A stretch of 37,576 bases of DNA, from positions 1 to 37,576 of the forward strand of contig JAAMPI010000446.1 in the NCBI GenBank assembly GCA_013054445.1, written 5' to 3'. A program made the translations under genes and the position numbers. How positions within the stretch are numbered: position 1 is the stretch's first letter; each line of letters begins with the position of its first letter. Shown here in pieces: positions 11,905-23,590 of the stretch. A model generated the notes under the pieces. The model did not search any database. It saw nothing but the letters and a program-made list of their open reading frames with translations, and had not been told where the DNA came from. The stretch is from Cudoniella acicularis. Taxonomy: Eukaryota; Ascomycota; Leotiomycetes; Helotiales; Helotiaceae.

Positions 11905-12830
11905 TTAGTTAAGAAGGCTACTTAGAGTGTCTCTAGTGCCCCGAATCCATCTCCGAATCCAACTCTGATTGGCAAGTTCTGCTGCGAGAAGTTTTTGTAC
12001 AATACGACTGGGCGTCATCTCTATTCGCTCCCAAGACCTTTTCCTGTTCTCCTTTCGTTTAAAATCCGGAGTACCTCGTCTAAGTCTAATCTATGTTTAT
12101 CAGATTCTGTGCCGCGATAGCCCAGGACACTATATTTTGGTAGCTGTGGATGCTCGGTTCAACCGAATTCATCCGCATGGCCCTGTGGCGGCCATGGTTT
12201 ATTAATAATATTATATTGATATCATAGCGGCAAGGTCCCATCTAGTAACCGCAAAACACCTTCTTCTTCCTCGTCTGTAGACAGCAGTGTTACCACTTGG
12301 ATGTTAGGAAGTCGAAGGGGAATTCTGGGAACATTATTAAGAAGAACCACTATAAAAAGTCCCCCATCTCCCTGGCACTCAGTCAAAAACAGAGATTCTT
12401 CTCTTAGATTAATAATAATGAAACGAATTTTGCTACTATTCTCTGGTGAACTGAACTTAATAAAAAGCTCCAACGCCTCTAAGTCGCTAAAGACCATAGC
12501 GTCCTTTTTCTGGAGCGACGTATAGGCCTCCGTCATTCGCATTGGGTGGTTGATACGGGTCGTTGGGAATTCCAAAAGAACGCGAATACTGCTCAAGTGC
12601 AACGCCACGCGAGTCGAAGTTGACGGATAAGGCCGTTGGGATAGCCATCAATTGTTTCCTATACTAGTAGAAATCCTCAATATTCTGTTCTCGCGGCGAG
12701 GCGTTTGGATAAGTTTCTAGATAACGGCACTGGAAGAGAAGGGACCTTGGCTCGATTGTGGATTCCCAGATCTTGAGCTGTAATTCAGCTGGCAAGTTGG
12801 GAAAGAGGGTAAATTCATCGAAAAAGAACC
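11905..12830 (-). pseudogene. 2EXR-family pseudogene (paralogue A)
   Basis: Broken copy of the family represented intact at 13595-14503. The 2EXR core FTLFPNLPAELQLKIWE begins at 12813. An in-frame TAG at 12664-12666 follows ...NIEDFY. The frame continues as PTALSVNFDSRGVAL to VAPEK, where an A5 run shifts it by one relative to the paralogue (AMVFSDLEALELFI is read in the next frame). A second shift sits in an A4 run just before the SWERIEMTPSRI motif (12030-12060). The C-terminus ends at TAA, 11905. The N-terminal start was not found. One stop plus two shifts make a functional protein unlikely. Both shifts are in A homopolymers, so part of the damage could be sequencing error. Confidence 0.75.
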
Positions 12831-13594
12831 TAAAGAAGACATCTTGGATTACTTCCGGGATTTCTTGTTCTATTCTCAGATATTCTGGTTGCTTGTGTAG
12901 TTGTTGTGTGAGAGCGGTGGATGTTAGTGTTGTTGTATTGACGAAGACTTGCGAGTTGCACTTTAGGCATGAGAATGAGTTACCCACTATATGTGATATC
13001 CGAAAGAGCATTGTTCCTGTTCTAAGACAAAGAAAAACATTGAACATTGGATTGCAGAACAGCTTCATATCCCTCCTGTTTAAAGACTTTGACAAAGTAT
13101 GGAGGAAGGGGGAACAGACAAATAAACACTTCAAAAATTAAACAACTTTGAATTAAGCTATAGCATAATACTTCTACAAATCTGTTCTTAGCGAGACCTA
13201 CTAACTGTTTTAATATTCTACTCGAGTTACTTATCATAAGTTCTATTTTTATTTTCAAGTATTTGGGTAACTTCTCGCTTAGACGCTAATTTACCGTGCT
13301 TTAGATACTAAAAAGATAAAGGCTTTTCAAATTTAACCACAAGACATACAATTATACTTTGTGAATAAGATTAACTGTTCGGGAAATTCTAAAGTAAAAT
13401 TAAATAACATAAAATTACTAATTTGGGCTTAGTGGTGGTCTTGCATAGGACATGAAGAAATATCAGTTGGATTGGCACATGAGATCCTTTTTCTTTTAAC
13501 AATTCAATTTGTATTGTTTCACTGTTGCTACAGTAATACTAATTTTCCTAGTAATTCACATGAGAATTACAGTTACTAGTGAGCTGAAAGGCCA
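12831..13594. other. Intergenic between 2EXR copies
   Basis: An open minus-strand extension of the pseudogene frame runs to 13134, but its residues do not match the intact paralogue and it is not called as a gene. The rest is AT-rich with no recognisable content. Confidence 0.4.
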
Positions 13595-14503
13595 CTAAAA
13601 GAAGCCTTTGATGCTCCGAATGCATCTCGAATACCAACTCTGCCTGGACCTCTGGTCAGCTTTCTCCAGTTGGGAGATGCGATTCGGAGTCATTTCTATT
13701 TGTTTCCACGGCCTTTTAGTCATCCTTCTCTCCTTCAGAATCTGCCGTATGCCATTCAAATCTTTCTTGTACCTTAAACCTTTTTTGTTGCGGTAACTGA
13801 GGATACCGAACTTTGGTAGCGCTGGGATCCCGTTTTCAGGGTCGTAGCCCAGTGGTGGCGCTTTCCCCGGACTGAACGTCTCGTCAAAATGTCTCTGGGT
13901 TTCTTGACTTAATTGTTCAAGGACGACTTCTTCTGGCAGGAGCAGGCCCAGGCCTGTGACGAGAATTGTCACTTCCTGGATATTGGGTAGTCTAATTGCA
14001 CAATCTGTCATTGCTATGGAAGGAAAGAATTATGGATAGTGGATTCTGTGGCTGGTAGCGTGAACATCAATGAGATTGCTGTTACCTGGGGTGAAGGCAA
14101 GGAAATGAGCCTTTTTCCTGTCCTCCTCGCTAGCCTTTTCAAGAAAGTGAAATAGATCGAATACGGTGCTGAAAATCAGAGTATCCTTTTCCGGGTTGAA
14201 GTATATTGGGCAGCCATCGAACCTGTGACGGGTGAAGGAAAGCGAATAATTCTTGAAGGCGACACCTCGAGAGTCAGAGTTGACAGAAAGAGTGATCGGG
14301 TTTGGAGGCTCTTTGATAGATCCATTAAACGGTCGTCGAGTGTCTATTGCACCATAAAATAAATAGGTTTCTGGGTCCTGTGCCGCCTCCCAGATTTCCA
14401 GTTGCAGCTCAGCCGGCAGGTTTGAGAAGAGCGTAAATGTATCAGGGGCAGACATCTTACCGGATTTTGACTCTGTTCGAGAGTTTCGCGAGTTCTTCGT
14501 CAT
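13595..14503 (-). CDS. 2EXR domain protein (paralogue B, intact)
   Basis: Fungal 2EXR-domain protein (F-box-like family with a LFPxLPxELxLxIW core); its molecular function is not established. Two exons: 14503-14086 and 14013-13595, 278 aa. The 72-nt intron (GTAACA donor, CCATAG acceptor) is a multiple of three and contains an in-frame TAA at 14032-14030, so without splicing the frame would break. Visible segments: FTLFSNLPAELQLEIWEAA at about residues 23-41, ITLSVNSDSRGVAF, YFNPEKDTLIF, IRLPNIQEVTILV and the C-terminal PWKQIEMTPNRI. The last segments are shared with both neighbouring broken copies. No signal peptide or membrane segment. If the intron is not real, this copy too would be broken. 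Confidence 0.72.
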
Positions 14504-15067
14504 TTTCTGGGAAAATTAGGATTCTCGTGCAAAGTCGATGGTGGATGGAAGCGGATATGGTTGTGTGGGCGAGGTAGTGCGAGAATAAATTTGGGAAGGA
14601 GAGTGAGCTGCCAGCTATATATGGTTGAATGCTTAATTGTTTTATTACAGGAACAGTTGAAATATGAGAAAGTCTATAGACTTGGAGTTACGAGTGAAGA
14701 ACAATTTAATATTGCGTAACAGCGGAACTCACAGCGGCCGAGCAACCTATTCCCTTGTACCATCCCCTGAATGTCCTTCAGTGAGGAAGTGCCTCATCCC
14801 TCCGATTCCTCCCGGCTCCCTGCTCAGAGAAAAAGAATATAGTCCTAATTTGTTGAAGCTTGCAAGTGGGAAATGGGAAGAGTCGAACAGACAATACGTG
14901 AAGTTATACGAAAATACAAAGGCTTGAATCGGACACGCTATTCAATCACACGTGAATAAATTTGGCTTTTTGGGGAACGCTAATATGAAATTAAATAAAT
15001 ACGTGAAATAGTTCTATTTTAAATATTACTCTACTTGTCTCTGAAAATCAAGAGAGACTCACTTTCA
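14504..15067. other. Intergenic
   Basis: Upstream region of the intact 2EXR gene. An 87-codon plus-strand frame (14664-14927) has no recognisable content and is not called. Confidence 0.4.
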
Positions 15068-15850
15068 CTAACGAGTAGAAGTAGCCCAGTTGAGGAATTT
15101 TGCAATGCTCTGAGTCCAACTCCAAATTCGACCATGATTCTCTTCAGATTTGGGATTAGCTGACGCTGCTGAAGCAGATAACCGAGTTTTCTCCAAAACG
15201 CGACTCGGCGTTAGCTCTATCCGTTTCCAGGACCTCTGCCCAGTCGTTCTCTCATTGAGAATTTGAAATATCTCTTCCATATCTAATTTCCTCTGTCCCT
15301 TCCTTCTCTCTTCGCGAATCTCAAGTATCCTGCGGAGACTTAATTCAGGACCTTCACCTTCCGTACTGCGAAAGCTCACGATGCAGAAATTTGGTAACTG
15401 CTGTGGTTTCTCAACATCGTTGCCATATCTCTCCTCTCAATGTTAGGCTTGATTCGGGGCAGACTCATAATGGTTCTTGGCTTCATAATCCAGCTGTTCT
15501 AAAATTTCTTCATCAGGCTCGCCCGCAACGAGCAGGGAAACCTCTTGGATGCTAGGGAGCTTTATCGCAATGTCCATAAGGCATATAGAAACCTCATACT
15601 CGGTAATGGGATTCGTAGTATTAGTGGTATCTATTGGTAAATATTCTTTGTGCACTGCCAGGAATCGAACTTTGTCCCTATCCTCTTGCGAAGCAGTGAA
15701 CAGAAAGTACTCGAGATCCAGGATAGAGCAAAAAACGAGGGTAACTTTGACGACTTTTGATAGGGAAGGAAACTGTCCAATATAGGCTCGTTTAATACGT
15801 CGAAGGAAGAGATAAAAGGAGGATTTACTTCGCGGTCAGTGGTGGCTTTA
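15068..15850 (-). pseudogene. 2EXR-family pseudogene fragment (paralogue C)
   Basis: Third member of the tandem set, lacking the N-terminal 2EXR core. Recognisable paralogous parts: VTLVFCSILDLEYFLF and EDRDKVRFLAVHKEY (about 15640-15750), IKLPSIQEVSLLVAG, then TAA and TGA in frame at about 15435-15445, then QQLPNFCIVSFRSTEG and the C-terminal RSWKRIELTPSRV ending at 15068. The two stops lie in frame with both flanks and I see no good intron to remove them. The upstream part around 15780-15850 is only weakly alignable by eye. Confidence 0.65.
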
Positions 15851-16479
15851 GCTTTCCTTTTTCTAAATTTCTAGGCGACCACATGAGCTGTCAGCCTCTT
15901 GGAAAATGGTTGGCGAGAGGCAATTTTGGTAACTTCGAAATGCAGCACTTGAGAAACCTTTCCTGCTTTTCCCCCACATTTAATCGTTTACTGTTTATTT
16001 TCGTCTCGAGTCATGCTGTGGACTTTGTAGACTTCAAAAGGAGGAGGTTGGGTTGGAAAGAGGTCGGAACGGAGAATATGTTGATCCGCAGCGGGCCTGG
16101 TTACCCCTTTTAGCATAATACCCGGCAAGGCTCTAAGTCCCGGCCATCTTCGAGAAGACTCAACCTCTATACCCCAGATTCCTTGGGCGCAACTGGTTTG
16201 CCCAAACCAAGAAAAACGGTTTCCGGAAGAACCTGCTGCTAGCTTTATTTCCATACTATTGGCAGGGCCTGTCAATTTTCCCGTCCGCCTTACCTGCACG
16301 ATAGCTGCATTATGCAGTGTTGGTGACAGTACCATTCGTCAAGTCAGCTCAAACCACACACCCTATCCGACTCGAACAGATGTCCGTCGCTCGATCTATC
16401 ACTTCAATAACCCTCCAAGCCTCACCCTCCCGGTGACTTTAGTGCCCAAAGCCCAAGGCGATCGGGTTCATCAGCTGGA
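15851..16479. other. Intergenic, upstream of the RBR ligase
   Basis: No gene recognised. Long overlapping frames on both strands (15988-16335 minus, 16259-16597 plus) have no family features. This is probably promoter and 5' UTR of the downstream gene. Confidence 0.4.
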
Positions 16480-18885
16480 ATGGCAAATTCACAAGGTGAC
16501 GGCAAAAGGAAGGTTAGGCGCCGGATATCGCGCAGCGAATGGGACGATAAGGAACTGCACAAATCGCGTGGCAAGGAGAGGGTCACACCTGAGCTAAATG
16601 CTTCTGAGGCTCGGCGACGCAGAATAGAAAGGCTCGAAAGGAGCACTTCTCCTCCTCGCAGACCGGCCGCGACCCCAAAGATGACCTCGGAATCTTATGC
16701 GACACTGCCGAGTCAGAATAGCTCATCGAGCCACAGGAGGAGGAAAGAGCACCGCCGAAGTCCAGAAGAAAGGTCGCACCGCAGACGAAGGCACTCGAGT
16801 TCGAGAGAAGACTCACCCTCGCCATACGTCTATGGAACCCCTTCGAGCAAATCGCAACCATCTCGCATAACTTTATCAGAAGTCAAGAGGCTGGGTTCAG
16901 AATATGACTCGACTGAGTCTGAAGACGAGGCTCCTATTCGATCAGAGAATATGCAGGAGCGCCCAAGGAAGAGGAAGATCAAGATAGTATATATCACCGA
17001 GGAAGACTATCAGTCAACGAAACACAAGGAGCGAACAAGGAAACGGGAAAAGCCTCCAAGGGAGAGTACTCGAGAAGATGGTTCCCCCCGGAAACCCAAA
17101 GCGCATCGTTCTCGTCGGAAATCTGTCGCTGAAACTCCACCAGTTTCCCCACCAAGGTCAGACTTGTGCTCAGACTGATTTTATAGCAACTAACATGGAC
17201 ATTATAGAAGCGCACCTATCAGAGATCCATCATCCGAAGCCCCAACGAGTCTTAGAAGGAGCAATACTACAAGCTCAACTGTACCTTCAGTGAAGCCATA
17301 TGCGCCATCTTTAACCACTACAACTACAAACACAACTAGCAAAAGATCGAGCTTTTTGGGCAGCTTCTTTGGACCTTCTGTCCAGCAGCATCACGAACCT
17401 GAGAGACTGTGAGTCTACTCAACTTGTATAAATATCTATCACTAACTGTAATAGGGTCGAGTGCTTGACATGCCTGTCCGACGATATCCCAAGATCCAAA
17501 TCGGCCAAGTTGAAATGTGGCCATCGTATGTGCCACTCGTGCTTACGGCGTATATTTAAGCTTTCAGTTACAGACCCCCAGCATATGCCTCCTAAATGCT
17601 GTACCGCCGATCATATACCTCTCAAACATGTTGAAAGACTTTTTGATATCAATTTTAAAAAACTTTGGAACCGGAAATTTCAAGAATATTCGACGAAGAA
17701 TCGGATATATTGTCCAGCTCGTCGGTGTGGGGAGTGGATCAAGCCTGGAAATATTCATAAAGAAGATGGGAAAAAGTACGGCAAATGTGGCCGTTGTAAG
17801 ACCAAGGTTTGTTGCCAGTGCAATGGCAAATGGCATGGTGCAAAAGATTGTCCAAAGGATGAGGAGACTAATAAACTCCTTGAAACTGCCAAGGAAGCAG
17901 GTTGGCAGCGTTGTTATAATTGTAGGACAATGGTTGAGTTGAAAGAAGGCTGTAATCATATGACTTGGTAAGTACAAACCTTTATCGTACGAGGTCGGTT
18001 CTAACATTTGCTAGTCGCTGTACAGCTGAGTTCTGTATGATATGCGGTCTCAAGTGGAAGTCCTGCAATTGCCCTTGGTTCAATTATGACGCAGTCGAGG
18101 CTGATCGTTTGAATCACATGCAAATTCCTGAGCCGGTCCATGATCATGAGGTGCCTCAAGGCCCCGGACGATTGCATCGACCCCGTCGACCGCGGCCAAA
18201 TACTTATCATGAAGAGATCAATCAACGGCGCGCTCAGGAGCGGCTTGATGAAGAGATGGCTCGACGGCTACAAACAATCTCGATTGGAGATGATGATGAT
18301 TACCAGGGAGGCATAGGAGATATTCACGGGATTGGTAATGGTGCAGGCCATTTCATGAACCAGGACTATATCAGAGCAGCCCATAATATCTTGACTGGAA
18401 CGTTTGATCAAGCAACAGCAGCAGCAAACTACGTGATGGGCGTAGCGCAAGCCCGTGGAGGTCCACCGCCTCCTCCTCCAGGACCCCGAAGAATGGTGGA
18501 ACGTTACCCATTGCCTTCACCACCGCTTCCCCCGCCTGCACCACTAGCAAGACCTGTATCTCCACCCCCAATGTTACGAAGGCACACAATGAGGGAACGT
18601 GCATATAATACTTCTCCCAGCACACGGCCATCCGAAAGAGTTGTGCCCAGACGAATGAGAACTGATTATGAGAGCGAAGCTGCCGTCCACGCTCCTCTTC
18701 CTAGAGCACCCGAAGTCCCGACCTCTCGATCCCCAGCCGTGCGATCCCCAACTTTCCCTCGAGCACCCAGGCCCTCCGTACTTGCGGGACTTGGCGGGGC
18801 TGGACGAGGGAGCAATCGGGTTAATGCATGGAGAACGCACGTCGAGCCTGGAGTCACCCCTGAGGAAGGTGTACTATCAATGTAA
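16480..18885 (+). CDS. RBR-type E3 ubiquitin ligase with Arg/Ser-rich N-terminus
   Basis: RING-between-RING ubiquitin ligase, which passes ubiquitin through a RING2 cysteine thioester. Four exons: 16480-17156, 17208-17408, 17455-17967 and 18015-18885, 753 aa with consistent phases; introns are 46-51 nt, each with a CTAAC-type branch site. Residues 1-290 are low-complexity, rich in Arg, Ser and Glu and probably disordered, with nuclear-signal-like KRK clusters. RING1 starts at Cys296 (CLTC, then CGHRMCHSC). The IBR starts near Cys379 (CPARRCGEW, CGRCKTKVCCQC). RING2 runs from Cys446 (CYNC) through EGCNHMTC to CMICGLKWKSCNC; Cys459 is the predicted catalytic residue. The C-terminal 250 residues are Pro-rich (PPPPPPGPRR). 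The substrate is unknown. Confidence 0.92.
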
Positions 18886-19705
18886 TTTGGGCACGAACGA
18901 TATACCCCCACAAAGCGATGTTTTAATTTGTGAAGGAGAAACATCCTTTAAGAGCATGTATGACAAGGATGTGATGGAATTTCTGGCAGGGAATTTACTA
19001 TTTATGAATCGTGTATAATGATCGGAACGGTTTATTTAGGGCCATGAGGAAAGTATGATATCCAGAATTTGAAATTCGAGCTGTTATCAAGATTCGAGAT
19101 GAACTTGGAGCTATTTCCTTCACACGTGCTTATAGCCTTGATTCAGAACAGTTTCTAGGTTCCCCTTTCAGCCACAATCTCCAAACTTGTAGTCACACGA
19201 CCAATTTGTGTTCATGTTTTTTGGCACTGGGATTCGCATGTTCATACAGTAACAGTATAGATACCTTATAAAATAAATCACTTGTAGCTTCCATCCTTTC
19301 CTCCATTTTTCTTGTAATTATCCAACATAGTTATTTACTAAAAGCTATGAAGAACGATTGTGGCGTTCGTATTCCTCTTCCGTGCACAGCCACACATCAG
19401 CGTCATACTATAAGCTTATTTTGACGATGCTCGTTCTTGCTCATGCAATGCGATCCCCGATGTTATCGTATCAGATATCAGCGGGAACATGAGCTTGTGC
19501 ATTTTCGACAATAAAGTACCTCCTAGGTAGTATTCACGGCACCGCTTCGGATATCAATTATTCAGAAAGCCGCAGCTCCCGAGCGAAGAGCCCCAAATCT
19601 ACAAAATGAGTTTATGACAAGCTGCCCTACTCCAGCCTCCACCTTGCACCTCGTCTCTCTCAACAACCGAGCGGCGAGAATAGACCTGAAAGCTTCATCA
19701 GCATC
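18886..19705. other. Intergenic between RBR and esterase genes
   Basis: 3' flank of the RBR gene and promoter of the DUF676 gene. No coding or RNA feature recognised. Confidence 0.4.
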
Positions 19706-22700
19706 ATGCTTCTTTTGTATCAGACTGGCTCTGTGAAAATAGGGGAAGTGGTGCGCTACACGGTTACGTACACGCCGGCACACGATCGAATTTTACCCTC
19801 GCCGCCTCATCTGCACCTTCGAGTCAAGAACACCTCCGCTATCGCCCTTCGAGCAGCCTTTGTTCACGGCCCTTACACCCTATACACAGCTGCCTACCCC
19901 TCGAACTTCCACCCGGACGCGAAGTTCGAGAACCCTCGCACATATGGCGTCCCTGAATTCGAACCGAACCTGAAGGCTGGTGGGACATTTACAACGACGC
20001 TCAACGTCCCCGAAAACATTCGGCAGACCGCGGGGACGGCAGATCGACATGGCAAGAGCCCAGGAAGGGAGGGGCAGGATGTTCAGAGTGTCAGCTGGGT
20101 TATTGAGGTGGCAAGCCAGGTTATCTTCTCTACATCTGCGGCGGTCCATTACGAGATTCTGCTTGGTAGAGATGAGAAAAGTCTATCATTCGGCTTCGCC
20201 AGTTCCTTGACCGGAAGCGGTACTCCTTCTCCCGTACCTGGGCAAGTTAGTGACCATCAACGGAGCCAAGGGGCAAAAGATGGCCATCATAATGCACAAC
20301 CGAAAGGTATTTACTCGAAGGCGATCAGGTTACGCGTTGACGATACTGCAAGCCTATGGAACACCCCGAGAATGCCGGAATGGGATGATGCGGGAATGGA
20401 AAGAGGCAGAGAGAAGGGCAGAGATACGCCAGTCGAGAGCATTATGGAAGGCATTCCCTTCAAGCAAGATGGCCATAGGGAAAAGAGACAGAAGAAGGTC
20501 CATTTGGTGGTTTTGACACATGGGTTACACAGTAATCTGGGTGCTGATATGTTATATATGAAAGAGAGCATAGATGCCACGGCTAAACAAGCGGAGATAG
20601 ATGCCAAAGCCCGACGAGCAAAAAGAAGAAAAGCGGCAAACGTAAATGAGAGCTACGAAGAAAACCATAGCGATGAATGGAAGAATGATGATAGGAACAC
20701 GAAGCACCCGACACAAGAGCGAGAAGATAATCTAGACGAGGAAGAGGACGACGACGAAGAAGTTATCGTACGAGGTTTTTCTGGCAATGCCACGCGAACG
20801 GAGAGAGGAATAAAGTATCTCGGAAAGCGTTTAGCCAGATATGTTTTGGCTATGACATACCCAGATCAGCCGTATCGGCCAATTTCGAAGAAGAGTACGA
20901 CTGAAGCTATTTCTCATGCTCTGCGACCAACCAACACTTCAACCGCAGATTCGAATGGACCCTCGACTCATGATCATAGCACGATTCGCAAAGATCCCTA
21001 CGCAGATCAGAATCTGCCTTACAGGATCACAAGCATCAGCTTCATTGGACATTCACTTGGCGGATTAATTCAAACGTATGCCGTGGCATACATACAAAAA
21101 CATTCTCCCCAATTTTTCGACACTATTAAGCCGATAAACTTCATCGCGCTCGCTTCGCCATTTCTGGGGCTGAGCAATGAAAACCCTCTCTATGTCAAAG
21201 CAGCGCTTGATTTCGGGCTTGTTGGCCGGACAGGCCAGGATCTTGGGTTGACTTGGCGTGCTCCAACTATTGCTCGCAGCGGATGGGGAGCAATCGTTAG
21301 TGGCATTGGCGAAACAGCCCAAAAGAAAATTGATGGAGAGACACCGCCCGAGACGAAGCCACTATTACGCATCCTTCCCACTGGTCCAGCTCATGTTGTC
21401 CTCAAAAAATTCAGAAACCGAACAGTCTATTCAAATGTGGTAAACGATGGAATTGTCCCGCTACGTACTAGTTGTCTGTTGTTCCTTGATTGGCAAGGTT
21501 TGGGCAGAGTTGAAAAGGCTCGAAGAGAGAATGGCCTTGTTGGAACAGTTGCCGGTTGGGGATGGGCCGAACTTACAGGTCAAAATACGGTATCTCCCAT
21601 GGCCCGTACCTTCTCAGAAGGATACGGCAGTGATCCTGATACTGGAGGTGAAAATACTCCCACTCGACAAGGGCACGGTAATGATGTACCGCAGCCCCCG
21701 CCTTCTGCCACTGAAGACGACAATCGAAGTTTAAGAAGTTTGACCCGTGCAGGTGGACCAAGTTTATCTAGGAGATCATCTGTTGAAAGCGATTCTGGAC
21801 CCTCGAAAACTCAAAACATCAACAACGAAGGGCCTTTTGCAAGTCTTATCAAGTTCTTCCAACCTAACACTTCGCCAAAATCGCAAAATCATTCCCCTAA
21901 GCATTCAAAAGTTTATAAACGCAGCCAAACCCTTCCATTGAACAGCCCAGATACTCTGCCTTCGGCCTCTGATAATGTTTCTTCTCACAAGAAACATCAT
22001 AGAAAGGCCACCAATGGCGACTCAGACCATGAGGACTTTGATAAACTGTCCGCACCTCCTAAGACTACTTTCTTTGAGGCCGCTGGAGATCTTCTGAAGC
22101 CCCCAGTTCCATCCGTGGAATTTCTCATAAATCCAGAGTCAAGAGCACGAACTATTTTCCATGACCGAGTCTACCATCCAGCAGATATACCACCTCCGCC
22201 TTTGAAAAAACGGCCTACAGGTTCGCTTCTTTCGCGTCACCGGTCTAGCTCGGGCCTCACCTCTGCTGAATCTGTCACACCAACTGTACCCCACGCAGAG
22301 AGCAATCTATCCACACGGGATTATGATGATACTAAAAACACTAATCCTGATAAAGACCCTAGAGATGTCGTTGATGGCAGTGCAATGAAGGTTGAGGAGA
22401 AGATTGCGCGGGCATACCATCGCGATTTATCTTGGCGAAAGGTCCTAGTGAGGCTAGAGCCTGATGCTCATAACAACATAATAGTACGTCGTATGTTTGC
22501 AAATGCTTATGGCTGGCCAGTCGTCAAGCATTTGTGTGATACCCACTTTAGCGATGCTGCTGTAGCCAACACAAGAGATGAAGATGAGTCTGGTCAAGAA
22601 CGCGCAAAGGAAGAGAATGAGGCACCAGATCGTGATGGAGGAGAGACCAAGGATATTAACGAGCCAATTCAGATGCTAAAACGATCAGACCGGACGGATT

Positions 22701-23194
22701 CAGAAGTCCGTGAGGCCACTGATGAGGTCCCTGCTCTTCATCCAAACCCGAAACCTGGAATGATGGGGAAAGCACTTTCGAAAGCGATGGTCTATGAGAG
22801 AGCCGGGAACGAGAGTGAGGGGTGGAGTGAAAGAGACTGGGCAGACAGCGCCGAGGATAGCGATTTTGACGAGCCGCAGTCACCGCAAGCAAAGAAAGGG
22901 AGTTCTGGCGAGGGGAAAAGGGAAAGAGGCTGGAATTGGACGGAAGCCATTGCCGGCCGAGGTGCAACGAGTCCAAAGGGCACTGATAGAAGATCCGTTG
23001 ATAGTTTTCTTGGGAAAGGGAAGGAGAGGAAACCTGCTGGGCCGTCAACACAATTAGAAGGTGATGTGGCTGGCGACAGGGTTTTGAGTGGAGGGGTTCA
23101 AGGGATGGGTGTTGGTATTGGGCAGTTGAGTCCTGTTTCTCCCACGGCTCACGGCTTTTCAAGGAAGTCTTCAAAGGCACGCCCTGAAAATTAG
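19706..23194 (+). CDS. DUF676-type lipase/serine esterase, 1162 aa
   Basis: Large fungal alpha/beta-hydrolase of the DUF676 (putative serine esterase) family, related in its core to yeast Rog1/Lpl1-type lipases. Single exon. Residues 1-200 form a beta-rich N-terminal region. The hydrolase core starts with VVLTHGLHSNLGADMLY (His272-Gly273). A long acidic and basic insertion follows (about 290-360, EEEDDDEEV). The nucleophile elbow is GHSLGG, Ser450. The likely acid is Asp581 in NDGIVPLRTS. The likely catalytic His922 lies in DAHNNIIVRRMF, separated from the rest by about 330 low-complexity, Ser/Pro-rich residues. The triad therefore appears complete. The start is the first ATG of the frame. 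No signal peptide is obvious, so it is probably intracellular, possibly at lipid droplets or membranes (inference). Confidence 0.9.
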   Translation: MLLLYQTGSVKIGEVVRYTVTYTPAHDRILPSPPHLHLRVKNTSAIALRAAFVHGPYTLYTAAYPSNFHPDAKFENPRTYGVPEFEPNLKAGGTFTTTLNVPENIRQTAGTADRHGKSPGREGQDVQSVSWVIEVASQVIFSTSAAVHYEILLGRDEKSLSFGFASSLTGSGTPSPVPGQVSDHQRSQGAKDGHHNAQPKGIYSKAIRLRVDDTASLWNTPRMPEWDDAGMERGREKGRDTPVESIMEGIPFKQDGHREKRQKKVHLVVLTHGLHSNLGADMLYMKESIDATAKQAEIDAKARRAKRRKAANVNESYEENHSDEWKNDDRNTKHPTQEREDNLDEEEDDDEEVIVRGFSGNATRTERGIKYLGKRLARYVLAMTYPDQPYRPISKKSTTEAISHALRPTNTSTADSNGPSTHDHSTIRKDPYADQNLPYRITSISFIGHSLGGLIQTYAVAYIQKHSPQFFDTIKPINFIALASPFLGLSNENPLYVKAALDFGLVGRTGQDLGLTWRAPTIARSGWGAIVSGIGETAQKKIDGETPPETKPLLRILPTGPAHVVLKKFRNRTVYSNVVNDGIVPLRTSCLLFLDWQGLGRVEKARRENGLVGTVAGWGWAELTGQNTVSPMARTFSEGYGSDPDTGGENTPTRQGHGNDVPQPPPSATEDDNRSLRSLTRAGGPSLSRRSSVESDSGPSKTQNINNEGPFASLIKFFQPNTSPKSQNHSPKHSKVYKRSQTLPLNSPDTLPSASDNVSSHKKHHRKATNGDSDHEDFDKLSAPPKTTFFEAAGDLLKPPVPSVEFLINPESRARTIFHDRVYHPADIPPPPLKKRPTGSLLSRHRSSSGLTSAESVTPTVPHAESNLSTRDYDDTKNTNPDKDPRDVVDGSAMKVEEKIARAYHRDLSWRKVLVRLEPDAHNNIIVRRMFANAYGWPVVKHLCDTHFSDAAVANTRDEDESGQERAKEENEAPDRDGGETKDINEPIQMLKRSDRTDSEVREATDEVPALHPNPKPGMMGKALSKAMVYERAGNESEGWSERDWADSAEDSDFDEPQSPQAKKGSSGEGKRERGWNWTEAIAGRGATSPKGTDRRSVDSFLGKGKERKPAGPSTQLEGDVAGDRVLSGGVQGMGVGIGQLSPVSPTAHGFSRKSSKARPEN

Positions 23195-23590
23195 ATCGGT
23201 GGCGTTGAAATAAGTTCTCGGAGTGTGTTTAAGAGGCATATGTAGATGACATTTATGACGGAGACTGTGATACACAACAGCATAATACCCATACTTTATA
23301 CGCTATAATATATATTATGTGCTTACTGATGCTTCTTTATTGTTTCTTTATCTTGTGTATACTCTGCGAACAAAACGGGTAAAATTTTAAACTCACAGAC
23401 TTTTCACTCGCTGGTCTTATTGAGATACAATAACATATCACCATCACATCACTTAACAGCAAATCTATTCCTAGCCCTTAACAGATGTCCCTATTAATAA
23501 AGCGCATTACGCAAACCCCCCTTGAAGTTAATAAAACTCACTAGCTACCCAAACTACGATCATCCTTTTCCAACCCCTAGATTTGTGAAC
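23195..23590. other. 3' flank of the esterase gene, no gene seen
   Basis: AT-rich, with normal CA and TG content, in contrast to the following RIP-like stretch. No feature recognised. Confidence 0.4.
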
